Counted from the stretch's first letter, positions 16,882 to 25,659 are shown. The stretch: 64,000 nucleotides of DNA from Eubacterium maltosivorans (GCF_002441855.2 NZ_CP029487.1:3584349-3648348), one strand, 5' to 3'. Notes: generated from the letters alone by a model not told the origin. Numbers and translations are program-made.

Positions 16882-17316
16882 ATGATGACTATTAAACAGA
16901 TTTCCGTATTTGTGGAAAACAAAGCCGGCCAGTTGTCGAAGTTTGTGGATGTGCTGTCAGAAAATGAGATTGACATGCGCGCCCTTTCCCTTGCCGAAAC
17001 CAAGGATTTTGGCATTGTCCGCGTCATTGTGGACGATTCCTATAAAGCGTCGACCGTCCTCAAAGAGGCTGGCTACATCTTTAAGCTGACACCGGTACTG
17101 GCAGCAGCTGTTCCGGATGAACCGGGAGCGCTGAAAAATATTCTGAAAATTCTGGGCGACAGCAATATTAACCTGGAATACACCTATGCCTTTATCACCC
17201 GCAAAAAAGATCTGGCTTACATGATTTTCAGAGTAGAGGATAACGAAAGAGCAGTCGAGGCCCTTTCTAAAAACGGCGTCAAGCTGCTGACCCAGGAAGA
17301 CCTAGAAGCGCTTTAA
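16882..17316 (+). CDS. Tandem ACT-domain protein
   Basis: 144 aa with two ACT folds: IKQISVFVENKAGQLSKFVDVL (residues 3-70) and AAAVPDEPGALKNILKILGDSNINLEY (about 73-144). ACT domains bind amino acids. It follows paaK by 11 bases, so it probably senses an aromatic amino acid or modulates the ligase. ATG also at 16885. Confidence 0.85.
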   Translation: MMTIKQISVFVENKAGQLSKFVDVLSENEIDMRALSLAETKDFGIVRVIVDDSYKASTVLKEAGYIFKLTPVLAAAVPDEPGALKNILKILGDSNINLEYTYAFITRKKDLAYMIFRVEDNERAVEALSKNGVKLLTQEDLEAL

Positions 17317-17334
17317 AACAGCGAAAATAAAAAA

Positions 17335-17372
17335 CCGGGGCGTAACCAAAAGTTACGTCCCGGACTTTTTTT
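17335..17372. terminator. Bidirectional terminator, GGGACGTAAC family copy 1
   Basis: CCGGGGCGTAAC-CAAAA-GTTACGTCCCGG, then ACTTTTTTT on the + strand; AAAAAA on the left gives U-run for the leftward fba transcript. Sits between convergent genes. Shares its stem sequence with 37118, 41461 and 51301. Confidence 0.88.
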
Positions 17373-17379
17373 GCGCTGC

Positions 17380-18249
17380 TTAGGCGTCGGCCTTTCCGGT
17401 GGAGCCGAAAAGATCCATTTTTACTTTTACAATATCTTTGATGGCCTGTGTGCCAGGAGCCAGTAATTTACGAGGATCAAAACCCTTGCCTTCAAGGTCT
17501 TTGCCGGCTTCGATATATTTTCTGGTTGCTTCGGCAAATACGAGCTGGCATTCGGTGTTTACATTGATTTTTGCAACGCCTAAATCAATGGCTTTTCTGA
17601 CCATTTCATCCGGAATACCGGTGCCGCCGTGGAGAACGAGAGGCATATCGCCGGTTTTTTCCTGGATTCTTGCTAAAACGTCGAAGTTTAAACCCTGCCA
17701 GTTTTCTGGGTATTTTCCGTGGATATTACCGATTCCAGCAGCTAACATGGTCACGCCTAAATCAGCGATTTTTTTACATTCTTCAGGATCAGCGAATTCA
17801 CCGGTTCCAATGACGCCGTCTTCTTCACCGCCGATGGCGCCGACTTCTGCTTCCAGAGATAAGCCTTTGCCCCGGCAGATCTCAACAAGTTCTTTTGTCT
17901 TTTCGATGTTTTCATCAAAAGGAAGATGAGAACCGTCAAACATGATGGATGAGAAGCCAGCTGCGATACAGGCCTTTGCGCCTTCATAGCTGCCGTGATC
18001 TAAATGAAGGGCAACCGGAACAGAAATATTTAATTCGTCCAGCATTCCGTTAACCATATTGGTAACTGTTTTGTAGCCGCACATATATTTTCCAGCACCT
18101 TCAGAAACCCCTAAGATAACAGGTGATCTCTGTTCGTTGGCCGTCTGAAGAACCGCTTTGGTCCATTCAAGGTTATTGATGTTGAACTGTCCCACACCAT
18201 AATGGCCTGCTTTTGCTTTATTAAGCATTTCTTTTGCTGATACTAACAT
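17380..18249 (-). CDS. fba: Class II fructose-bisphosphate aldolase
   Basis: Zn-dependent cleavage/formation of fructose-1,6-bisphosphate. 289 aa with the DHGS motif (HLDHGSYE, about H85), EAEVGAIGGEED, the Zn ligand segments GNIHGKYP and LHGGTGIPDEM, and C-terminal KINVNTE. RBS AGGAGG lies before the ATG on the minus strand. Related ketose-bisphosphate aldolases (tagatose type) are the alternative. Confidence 0.88.
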   Translation of the reverse strand: MLVSAKEMLNKAKAGHYGVGQFNINNLEWTKAVLQTANEQRSPVILGVSEGAGKYMCGYKTVTNMVNGMLDELNISVPVALHLDHGSYEGAKACIAAGFSSIMFDGSHLPFDENIEKTKELVEICRGKGLSLEAEVGAIGGEEDGVIGTGEFADPEECKKIADLGVTMLAAGIGNIHGKYPENWQGLNFDVLARIQEKTGDMPLVLHGGTGIPDEMVRKAIDLGVAKINVNTECQLVFAEATRKYIEAGKDLEGKGFDPRKLLAPGTQAIKDIVKVKMDLFGSTGKADA

Positions 18250-18294
18250 AATAGAATGATCCTCCTAAAATTTTGAGTTTAACTAACTGTCTAA

Positions 18295-18323
18295 ATTATA
18301 TATTAAGTGCAAAAAAGTCTCAA
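18295..18323 (-). promoter_or_regulatory. Sigma-A promoter of fba
   Basis: On the minus strand: TTGAGA, 17-base spacer, TATAAT, 46 bases before the fba start. Confidence 0.7.
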
Positions 18324-18402
18324 GACCCCTACCAATTTTTCCAGTACGAAAACCCGGGTTAATCATTTGCAGATTTTACTAAAGCGGTTTCATTTTTTGA
18401 GA

Positions 18403-19854
18403 TCAGGGAGTTTTTTCTTTAATTTCTTCAGTTTGCTCTGCGTATAAAAGCTTTAGTTTGTTTTCTGAGTACTCATAGGTTTGCCTGTAGGTGCTTTCAA
18501 TGATTTTTCCCAGCAGGGCGGTGTCATTGTTTGTGACAGCTTTTGCGAGCTTGTCCATATCGCCGTATAAAAGGCGGTCGACACGGTCATAATCGTCGTT
18601 GCTGACAAAGGTTTTAAGAATAACGCCATAAGCCAGCTTAATTTTCAGATGCTCATAAATATTGTGCATGGCCGGGGACTGGATCGACGAGATCAGAATA
18701 TCGGTTAAGGCTGTGGTAACGCCGCGGCTGTAGCTCTTGCTTTCCAGAAGCTCAAGGATATACTTTTTGTCTTTTTCAGTTATGGATTTAAAAGCGTCAA
18801 AGGCGATGGCTTTGCAGGAATAGCGCAGAATTTCAAGACTGCTCAGATATTCGTCAAGCTGGCCAAGAACTTCGGGAGAATGGGAGCGCTCAAAGACAAT
18901 TTGGGTGCCCTTTCCATTAAAGGTTCTGGTCAGACCAAGGGAATTCAGGATAGACAAAGCTTTTCGGACAGTAACCGGCGAAACGCCGTAAACGCTGCGA
19001 AGTTCGGATTCGGACGGGAGAAAATCGCCGGCTACATTGCCAGATTTTTCGCTCTCCCACATGATGTCGCTGGCAATCCTCAGATAAAGAGGTGTCGGAG
19101 CATTGTCGATAAACCAGTTAAAGCTTTCTGCTTCGGAAGGCGCAGCCGGTGCGTTTACAATATAGGCCGCGTCAAAGCGCTGGCTGATCTCATTAAGGCC
19201 CTGGAGCAGGGAGTGATGAAAATGTTTAAAATTCTGCTTGGCAGCATGGTCGAGCAGCTCTTTGTACCACCCCTTGATGGCTTCCTCTGAAAGATCTTCA
19301 TGGAGCGTGTGGCCGGTAATACTGCTGTAAATGGAATCAATCCGGACAAAATCACAGATCTGTTCAAAAAGCTCAATGACAAAAGGATTGTCTGTTCGTC
19401 TCAGGATATTCCGGATAAAGCGGCAGTGGAAGGCAAACATCTCAATCGGGTCGGAAGAGTCCAGGTTGTCGGTCATCTCGTAGAGCGTCATGTAATCCTC
19501 GCGGCTGCATTTGGAAGCGCCGTATGTGATGATGCTGGGTAAAAGAATAGAGAGCATCCGGTAAGTATCGCTGATGCCGTGCCGCCGGTTTTCAAAGCGC
19601 TTTTCATAAGCCTCACGGTGTTCCGGCAGTCGGCTGTCAAAGATTACCTGGGCATTTTTACCATGGGAGCAGAAAATAAGATTGCTGTCCTGCAATAGAC
19701 GCAGGGCTTTTCGAACGGAATTACGACTGGCACCCATTTGTTTGCTGATTTTTGGTTCAGATGGCAGGGTGTCACCCAGTTTTAATTTGCCGTTGTAAAT
19801 ATCATCCTCAATCTTTCTGCAAATAAATAGATACAATGGAATTTCTTTTTTCAA
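18403..19854 (-). CDS. GntR-type regulator with two winged-helix domains (internal duplication)
   Basis: 483 aa, about twice the usual GntR length. Residues ~1-70 (EIPLYLFICRKIEDDIYNG, LPSEPKISKQMGASRNSVRKAL) and ~245-315 (LPSESELRSVYGVSPVTVRKAL) are two separate GntR winged helices, each followed by an all-helical ~150-residue segment. Looks like a tandem duplication able to bind two half-sites in one chain. TTG at 19854 has AAAGGAGA 7 bases upstream; the ATG at 19896 would lie before that RBS. Divergent from the XRE gene; target unknown. Confidence 0.8.
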   Translation of the reverse strand: MKKEIPLYLFICRKIEDDIYNGKLKLGDTLPSEPKISKQMGASRNSVRKALRLLQDSNLIFCSHGKNAQVIFDSRLPEHREAYEKRFENRRHGISDTYRMLSILLPSIITYGASKCSREDYMTLYEMTDNLDSSDPIEMFAFHCRFIRNILRRTDNPFVIELFEQICDFVRIDSIYSSITGHTLHEDLSEEAIKGWYKELLDHAAKQNFKHFHHSLLQGLNEISQRFDAAYIVNAPAAPSEAESFNWFIDNAPTPLYLRIASDIMWESEKSGNVAGDFLPSESELRSVYGVSPVTVRKALSILNSLGLTRTFNGKGTQIVFERSHSPEVLGQLDEYLSSLEILRYSCKAIAFDAFKSITEKDKKYILELLESKSYSRGVTTALTDILISSIQSPAMHNIYEHLKIKLAYGVILKTFVSNDDYDRVDRLLYGDMDKLAKAVTNNDTALLGKIIESTYRQTYEYSENKLKLLYAEQTEEIKEKTP

Positions 19855-20191
19855 AATACAATCTCCTTTGGGGGTATTCTTACAGTATAACATCATTTAG
19901 TAAAAGTTACATTTAAATTGAGAAAAAATTATAAAGAAATCCTCGTTTGCTTAACCTTTACCATATCGGAATTAGAGGTAAGCGTCTTAGAATGAGGTCT
20001 ACCCATTTTGAAGAAAATTAAACACAGAAAAAATGTTGTTAAGGAAAGGAAAGAATAAAAATATTCTAAAATGGGTTTTTTACATTACAAATTCGGGTAA
20101 AAATAAGAAAACGAATAAAAAGGATATAATTGGTTGAATTAAAATGATAACTTCAATTGCAGATAAAAAGTTTTTAAATAAAGAGATTGCT

Positions 20192-20468
20192 TTGACGGGA
20201 GATTCGATTTATAATAAAGTATATATATTGGGAAAACTAAATAAAAATTGCGGCATCCGGAAAGTGCTGGCACACTTATCCGGCTTGCGCAGGTGCACAA
20301 CCACCATACACAACGGCCCTGGGGGGCACGTACCGCATTACTTATTATAGGCTATTTTTGTGCTAAAAACAAGAGGACAGCCTATAAATAAGTGGGCTTA
20401 TTTGTGTTAGCATTTTATAAAAGTGTCATATAACTGTGCATGGTTGGTTTTATCCTGCACAGTTTTTT
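20192..20468 (+). ncRNA. Candidate structured RNA / leader upstream of the XRE gene
   Basis: The 646-base GntR-XRE gap has no convincing gene. On the + strand TTGACG (20192) with a TAAAGT 17 bases on, or TATAAT at 20210, could start a transcript. Stems follow: CCGGA-AAGTG/CACTT-TCCGG (20257-20282), GCGG/CCGC closing (20250-20335), and CTTATTATAGGCT/AGCCTATAAATAAG (20341-20392). A terminator ends it at 20468. The GC-rich island of 20249-20336 stands out from AT-rich surroundings. It matches no riboswitch class I can recognise. Confidence 0.4.
20434..20468 (+). terminator. Intrinsic terminator before the XRE gene
   Basis: CTGTGCA / TGCACAG stem with 15-base loop followed by TTTTTT, 33 bases before the XRE start. 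It either ends the candidate small RNA or attenuates the XRE gene. Confidence 0.75.
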
Positions 20469-20500
20469 ATTTGGTTTTCCCTGAAATTTAGGAGAAGACA

Positions 20501-20848
20501 ATGGAATCAAGGTTAGATCAAAAGGCAATCGGCCAGCGTATCCGGCAGCGTAGAACTTTTTTAAATATGAGCCGTGAAGATTTGGCGCGGAAAATAGGGA
20601 TTACACAGACTTTTTTAACAGATATCGAGCTGGGAACCAAAGGCTTTTCCTTAAAGAGTCTTGAACGTTTCTGCGAAGCGTTAAAAATGTCTTCGGACAG
20701 CATCCTGTTCGGCAAAAGTCTGGATGAAAAGGAAAAAAACACCGCGCTGCTCGACATTCTCGAGCATTGCCCCGATGAAAAAAAGGAATACGCAGAAAGA
20801 ATGATGATGCTTTTTTTAATGAGCCATGAAACATCAAACGAGTGTTGA
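20501..20848 (+). CDS. XRE-family helix-turn-helix regulator
   Basis: 115 aa. Residues ~8-65 are a Cro/cI-type HTH (IGQRIRQRRTFLNMSREDLA, then IGITQTFLTDIELGTKGFS). The C-terminal tail is helical and acidic. RBS AGGAGA. Monocistronic: a terminator lies on each side. Target unknown. Confidence 0.85.
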   Translation: MESRLDQKAIGQRIRQRRTFLNMSREDLARKIGITQTFLTDIELGTKGFSLKSLERFCEALKMSSDSILFGKSLDEKEKNTALLDILEHCPDEKKEYAERMMMLFLMSHETSNEC

Positions 20849-20858
20849 CTATAAAATG

Positions 20859-20889
20859 ACCGGACTCTTAAGAAAGAGACCGGTTTTTT
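20859..20889 (+). terminator. Terminator of the XRE gene
   Basis: ACCGG-A-CTCTT / AAGAG-A-CCGGT followed by TTTTTT, 10 bases after the stop codon. Confidence 0.88.
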
Positions 20890-20991
20890 ATTGCCTGTAA
20901 TCCGATTACAGAAAATATGTGAATTATTTGGCGGAATCGGCAAAAAACTGCTTATTTCCCATAAAAAGGGGTAGCGCCTGAGTCGGATTGG

Positions 20992-21000
20992 TGATATAAT
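20992..21000 (+). promoter_or_regulatory. Extended -10 promoter of the hem-cbi operon
   Basis: TGATATAAT is an extended -10 with no clear -35. It lies about 60 bases before riboswitch 2. Confidence 0.4.
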
Positions 21001-21055
21001 TGGAAACGAAAATTGAATAAGAAAGACTAATGTAAAATCTATTTTGGATTCTTTC

Positions 21056-21225
21056 GTTTTTGCCTTGGTAAAGACAGAGGATAAAGGGAATCTGGTGAAA
21101 ATCCAGAGCGATCCGGTCACTGTAATTCGTTAAGTCTCCTTATGATGCCACTGGAATGAAAACCGGGAAGGCAAGGAGAATATAATGCGATGAGTCAGGA
21201 AACCTACTAAATAGAGTGCTAATAA
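21056..21225 (+). promoter_or_regulatory. Cobalamin riboswitch 2
   Basis: B12 aptamer elements: AAAGGGAATCTGGTGAAAAT with the stem TCTGG/CCAGA, GATCCGGTCACTGTAATT core, GATGCCACTGG, AAACCGGGAAGGC, and the B12 box region GATGAGTCAGGAAACCTAC (21189-21208). Followed by a terminator, upstream of hemA. The 543-base gap between XRE and hemA is thus a regulated leader. Confidence 0.92.
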
Positions 21226-21310
21226 TTACCTCCAGGGAAAAGGGAACTTAGTAACGTTAATTTAATTGTAGTATCCGCAGTAAACAGCGTGGATAAATAA
21301 TTCTGTTGAC

Positions 21311-21349
21311 AAACCTCTTTTTTACGGAGACGTAAGGAAGAGGTTTTTA
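21311..21349 (+). terminator. Expression-platform terminator before hemA
   Basis: AAACCTCTT / AAGAGGTTT outer stem with inner TTACG-GAGA-CGTAA and a following TTTTTATTT. Located 43 bases before hemA. Confidence 0.88.
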
Positions 21350-21391
21350 TTTGCTTTTTAATGAATGTTTGATTGAAGGAGAAGGATTGAA

Positions 21392-22648
21392 ATGAAGTTA
21401 GTTGTAGTGGGAATCAATCATAAAGACACACCTCTGGAAATCAGGGAAAAGGGTGCTTTTATCAAGCGGACCGTAAAAGAAGGCATTGCGAGCCTTCTTG
21501 AAGAGGCGTGTATTGAAGAGGTGATCATTCTTTCTACCTGTAATCGAAGCGAAATTTATGTGGCGACCCGCGATGTGGAAGCAGCGGGCCAGGCGCTGAA
21601 AAATTTTTACATTGAGGAGAAATCCAGAGAACTCGGAAGTTATCTGTTCTGTGAAAAGGGCAGAGAGGCCATCCTTCACCTTTACCGGGTAGTGACCGGG
21701 CTAGATTCAATGATCCTGGGTGAGGATCAGATATTAGGCCAGGTAAAGGATGCCCTTGAATTGTCCCAGTCTGTTCACGGCTGTGGAAAATACTTAACCA
21801 AGGCTTTCAGAGAAGCCGTCACCTTTGCCAAGAAGGTTAAAACTGTTTATAAGATTTCTGAGACGCCGCTCTCCCTGAGCTCGACAGCGGTTAAGCACGT
21901 TAAGAGGACCTATGAGGACTATGCGGATAAAAAGGTGCTGATCATCGGATCTGGAAAGATGGGGCTTCTGGCGCTGCGTTACATGGCGGCAGAGGGGTTT
22001 AACAGCGTCTATATGACCAATCGTACCTATCATCCGGGAGATGAATACCGTGATATCTATGAGGGCGTCAATATGATACGTTATGAGGACCGCTATGAAG
22101 CCATTGAAGATATCGATGTAATTATCTCAGCCACGGCCTCTCCTCACGTTGTCTTAAAACGGGAACTCATGCCAGAGCGTAAAAAGCCTCTTATGGCCAT
22201 TGACCTGGCGCTGCCAAGGGATATTGAAGAAGCCGTCTCAGAAATGGACCAGGTCGAGCTGCTGACCATTGACAATTTTAAAGATATTATTGATGAAAAA
22301 ATGCATTACCGCGAAAGGGTGGCAGAAAAGATCGCCCTCGAGATCGAAGAGGAAATCGACGGACTCATGGTTTGGATTACGAAGTCTAAAGTGGACAATA
22401 TGGTAGCGCATTTTAATCAGGTTTCCGGCCAGCTGGCAGATGAGACCATTGAGATTCTCAACAAGCGCTATCAGTTTGAGGGGAAAGACAGGGAATTTCT
22501 TGAAAAAATTGTCCATTCAAAATTCCGCGAGATGGTCATGCCCTCCATCAAGCAGCTGAAAACACTGGACAGCGAGGACGATATCCTGCGCTTTGAAAAA
22601 ACACTGGCGTTTTTATTCTCTGGCGGTAATGTGGAGGATTCCCAATGA
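21392..22648 (+). CDS. hemA: Glutamyl-tRNA reductase
   Basis: Reduces Glu-tRNA to glutamate-1-semialdehyde, the first step of the C5 route to all tetrapyrroles. 418 aa: catalytic Cys in LSTCNRSEIY (about C50), GLDSMILGEDQILGQVK, and the NADPH fold around VLIIGSGKMG (about residue 190), with a C-terminal dimerisation helix. First gene after riboswitch 2; RBS GAAGGAGAAGG. Its stop overlaps the next start (ATGA). Confidence 0.94.
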   Translation: MKLVVVGINHKDTPLEIREKGAFIKRTVKEGIASLLEEACIEEVIILSTCNRSEIYVATRDVEAAGQALKNFYIEEKSRELGSYLFCEKGREAILHLYRVVTGLDSMILGEDQILGQVKDALELSQSVHGCGKYLTKAFREAVTFAKKVKTVYKISETPLSLSSTAVKHVKRTYEDYADKKVLIIGSGKMGLLALRYMAAEGFNSVYMTNRTYHPGDEYRDIYEGVNMIRYEDRYEAIEDIDVIISATASPHVVLKRELMPERKKPLMAIDLALPRDIEEAVSEMDQVELLTIDNFKDIIDEKMHYRERVAEKIALEIEEEIDGLMVWITKSKVDNMVAHFNQVSGQLADETIEILNKRYQFEGKDREFLEKIVHSKFREMVMPSIKQLKTLDSEDDILRFEKTLAFLFSGGNVEDSQ

Positions 22649-23229
22649 AAGGACCGGTTCTGCTTAATTTTACCGGAAAAAAGGCCCTTGTGATCGGCGG
22701 TGGGAAAGTAGGAATGCGGCGTGCGGAAACCCTAGCCGGGTATGGGTGTTTTGTGACCTGTGTGGACAAAAACATGAAGGTTCCTGAAAAGCCGGCTGAG
22801 AACATTCGTTATGTCAAAGCCTACTGCCGGATTGAGACAGCCCTTGACGGTATGGATCTTGTAGTGGCGGCAACAGACCAGCGCGAGCTGAATGACCAGA
22901 TTCTTGAAAACTGTAAAATACGCGGTATCTGGTGCAACGTTACAGACGACCCCGAGCATTCTGATTTTATTTTTCCCTCAGTGGTGAGACGGGGAGACTT
23001 GACGATTTCGGTCTGTACTGACGGTGCAAGCCCAACGCTGACCACCCAGATAAAAAAAGAGCTGGAAGAAAAATACGACGAAAGTTACGCAGAGCGGCTC
23101 AGGCTGCTTAAACAGCTGAGGCGGCATCTGCTAAAAACAGAGTCCTCATCAGAGGAAAAAAAGAGGCAGCTCAGGGAGCTGACAGCATTAACCATTGAAG
23201 AATTGCAGAGAGAAGTGGAGAAAATATGA
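22645..23229 (+). CDS. Precorrin-2 dehydrogenase (siroheme synthase N-terminal type)
   Basis: 194 aa with the NAD-binding ALVIGGGKVGMRRAETLAGYG at the N-terminus, WCNVTDDPEHSDFIFPSVVRRGDLTISV, and a short helical C-terminus, as in Met8/SirC/CysG-N. Oxidises precorrin-2 to sirohydrochlorin, the substrate of CbiK. Overlaps both neighbours by 4 bases, indicating translational coupling. Confidence 0.88.
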   Translation: MKGPVLLNFTGKKALVIGGGKVGMRRAETLAGYGCFVTCVDKNMKVPEKPAENIRYVKAYCRIETALDGMDLVVAATDQRELNDQILENCKIRGIWCNVTDDPEHSDFIFPSVVRRGDLTISVCTDGASPTLTTQIKKELEEKYDESYAERLRLLKQLRRHLLKTESSSEEKKRQLRELTALTIEELQREVEKI

Positions 23230-25640
23230 AAATAATCGTAGGCTCAAGAGGCAGCAAACTGGCAGTGGTCCAGACAAACTGGCTTCTTGAGGAATTAAGA
23301 AAAGCAAACCCCGAGGTCGATTTTGAGCTCAAGATCATCAAGACAAAAGGAGATAAGATTCAGCATAAAGCCCTTGATAAAATTGGGGATAAGGGCATTT
23401 TCACCAAAGAGCTGGAGGATGCTCTTTTAAGCGGTGAAATCGATATGGCTGTTCACAGCATGAAGGATATGCCCTCTGAGCTTCCTGAGGGGCTGATGCT
23501 TTCTGTGCCGCCTATGCGGGAAGACCCAAGGGATGTGCTGTTGACGCCCCATAAGATAAACGCCGTCCAAGAGCTGCCCGAAAACGCAGTTATCGGCACC
23601 GGGAGCAAGCGCCGGATTTACCAGCTGAAAAATATCCGGAAGGATTTTGAAGTGGTGGGAATCCGCGGAAATATTGATACTCGTATCCGGAAAATGCAGG
23701 AGCAGGGCCTGGATGGTATTATTCTAGCAGCGGCGGGCCTTAAACGCATCGGTGTTTATGAGAGTGAAGACTATACCTGTATTCCTCTTGACCCATGCCA
23801 GTTTGTATCGGCGCCCGCTCAGGGGATTCTGGCAGTGGAAATCCGTGAGGATAACGAAACGGTTAAGACACTCATGGAATCTGTCAGCAACCCGGTTACC
23901 AAGGCACAGATGACAGCAGAACGCCAGTTCCTGATCAGCCTGAACGGCAGCTGTCATATCCCCATCGGTGCATACTGTGATGTGGAGGATGAAAAGCTGA
24001 CCCTTTACGGCATTTTTGGCAACGAGGACGGCACGATTTTATACAAAGGACAGACAGAGGGAGCCCTGGGCGAAGAAGCCGAAATGGGAGACCGCCTGGC
24101 AAAGGAACTGAGAGAAATGGTAGAGGCAGAAATGAAGCCGGGTACAGTTTACCTGGCTGGAGGCGGCTGCGGCGATAAGGGGCTGATCACCGTCAAGGCC
24201 ATGGAAAAATTAAAAACCTGCGACGCAGTGGTCTATGACGCACTGGTCAATGAGGAGTTCTTGAAATGGACAAAACCGGAATGTGAAAAGATTTATGTTG
24301 GCAAAAGAGCCGCCAACCACGCGCTGCCCCAGGATGAAATCAACGCGCTGCTGATCCGGCTGGGCAAGGAAGGGAAAAGCGTTGTCCGCTTAAAGGGCGG
24401 CGATCCCTATGTCTTCGGACGCGGCGGTGAGGAAGGTGAGGAGCTCTATGACGCGGGGGTTCCCTTTGAAGTGATTCCAGGCATTACCTCGGTTATCGGC
24501 GGCCTGGCTTATGCCGGCATTCCCATTACCCACAGAGACTGCGTGTCATCCTTTCAGGTAGTTACCGGACATCTGAAATCCGAAGAATCGGAACTGGACT
24601 GGCCGGTACTGGCCAAATCCAAAGGGACCATCGTGTTTTTGATGGGCGTTAAAAATCTTGAGAAGATTACCGGCGAGCTGATGAAAAACGGCATGGATAA
24701 AAATACGCCGGCAGCGGTGGTGCACCGCGCGTCCACCCCTTATCAGAGAGTGGTGGAAGGCACGCTGGAAACCATCTACGGTATTGCCGCAGAAGCTAAG
24801 ATCACAGCGCCAAGCCTGATCGTGGTCGGCGATGTGGTGACCAAGCGTGAAAAGCTGCGCTTTTTTGACAGCAAGCCCCTCTTTGGAAAAAATATTGTGG
24901 TGACCCGTTCCAGAGAGCAGAGTTCTAAAATGGTGGCGCAGATCGCTGAGCTCGGCGGCAACGCCATTGAGTACCCAACCATCAAAATTGAGCCGATTCC
25001 AGAGAATGTGGCCGCACTGGCAGAGCGCTTTGGAAGCCTTAATGCATACAGTCATATTATTTTTACCAGTACCAACGGCGTTGAGATTTTCTTTGACGCG
25101 CTCAAGGCTTCCGGCAGAGATACGAGAGCCCTCGGAAACATTCATGTAACAGCCATCGGCTCCGCCACGGCTGCACTGCTTGCCGAGCAGGGAATCACAG
25201 CGGACTTTGTACCGAAAAAATATGTCGGCGAAGAGCTGGTTGACGGCCTGATGCCGCTTTTGACAGAAGCATCGCGGGTCTTGATCCCGCGCTCCAAAAA
25301 CGCGCGGATTTACGTGGTTGAGGCGCTCCGCAAGGTGTGCCCGGTGGATGAATTCCAGATTTACGAAACAGTTCGTGAGGACAATACCGACATTGACGTG
25401 GCAGAAATGCTGAAAAATAAAGAGATTGATTACATCACCTTTACAAGCTCCACAACCGTACAATACTTTGTGGAAAAAATCGGTGATGAAAATGTGGAAT
25501 ACACTAAAAATGCAAAATGCGTTTCGATTGGACCTGTAACCTCAGATAAAATGAGAGAACTGGGTTTAGCGGTCGATGTTCAGGCAGAGGTTTACACCAT
25601 TGCCGGGATGATTGAAGCGATTCTGAATATGGAAAAATAA
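23226..25640 (+). CDS. Trifunctional HemC-CobA-HemD fusion
   Basis: 804 aa joining three enzymes. Residues 1-~300: porphobilinogen deaminase (VGSRGSKLAVVQ, VHSMKDMP, cofactor Cys in LNGSCHIPIGA about C242). Residues ~305-545: uroporphyrinogen-III C-methyltransferase (TVYLAGGGCGDKGLITVKA, LKGGDPYVFGRGGEE, VIPGITSVIGG). Residues ~548-804: uroporphyrinogen-III synthase (IVVTRSREQSSKMVAQIAEL, ending near ILNMEK). One chain therefore takes porphobilinogen to precorrin-2. The CobA glycine loop has Cys where Pro is usual (GAGPGDP in the family). Confidence 0.93.
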   Translation: MKIIVGSRGSKLAVVQTNWLLEELRKANPEVDFELKIIKTKGDKIQHKALDKIGDKGIFTKELEDALLSGEIDMAVHSMKDMPSELPEGLMLSVPPMREDPRDVLLTPHKINAVQELPENAVIGTGSKRRIYQLKNIRKDFEVVGIRGNIDTRIRKMQEQGLDGIILAAAGLKRIGVYESEDYTCIPLDPCQFVSAPAQGILAVEIREDNETVKTLMESVSNPVTKAQMTAERQFLISLNGSCHIPIGAYCDVEDEKLTLYGIFGNEDGTILYKGQTEGALGEEAEMGDRLAKELREMVEAEMKPGTVYLAGGGCGDKGLITVKAMEKLKTCDAVVYDALVNEEFLKWTKPECEKIYVGKRAANHALPQDEINALLIRLGKEGKSVVRLKGGDPYVFGRGGEEGEELYDAGVPFEVIPGITSVIGGLAYAGIPITHRDCVSSFQVVTGHLKSEESELDWPVLAKSKGTIVFLMGVKNLEKITGELMKNGMDKNTPAAVVHRASTPYQRVVEGTLETIYGIAAEAKITAPSLIVVGDVVTKREKLRFFDSKPLFGKNIVVTRSREQSSKMVAQIAELGGNAIEYPTIKIEPIPENVAALAERFGSLNAYSHIIFTSTNGVEIFFDALKASGRDTRALGNIHVTAIGSATAALLAEQGITADFVPKKYVGEELVDGLMPLLTEASRVLIPRSKNARIYVVEALRKVCPVDEFQIYETVREDNTDIDVAEMLKNKEIDYITFTSSTTVQYFVEKIGDENVEYTKNAKCVSIGPVTSDKMRELGLAVDVQAEVYTIAGMIEAILNMEK

Positions 25641-25659
25641 AGAGAGGAAGTTGATTATT

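Noticed and set aside
20075-20100. Sigma-B-like promoter GTTTTT-N14-GGGTAA
   Set aside because: Only partial -35 match in AT-rich DNA with no clear gene directly downstream.
20144-20350. 68-codon frame on the + strand
   Set aside because: No RBS, no family features; it crosses the structured RNA region, which better explains the composition.
24546-25463. 305-codon antisense frame in the hemC-cobA-hemD gene
   Set aside because: Opposite a clearly conserved three-domain enzyme; codon shadow.
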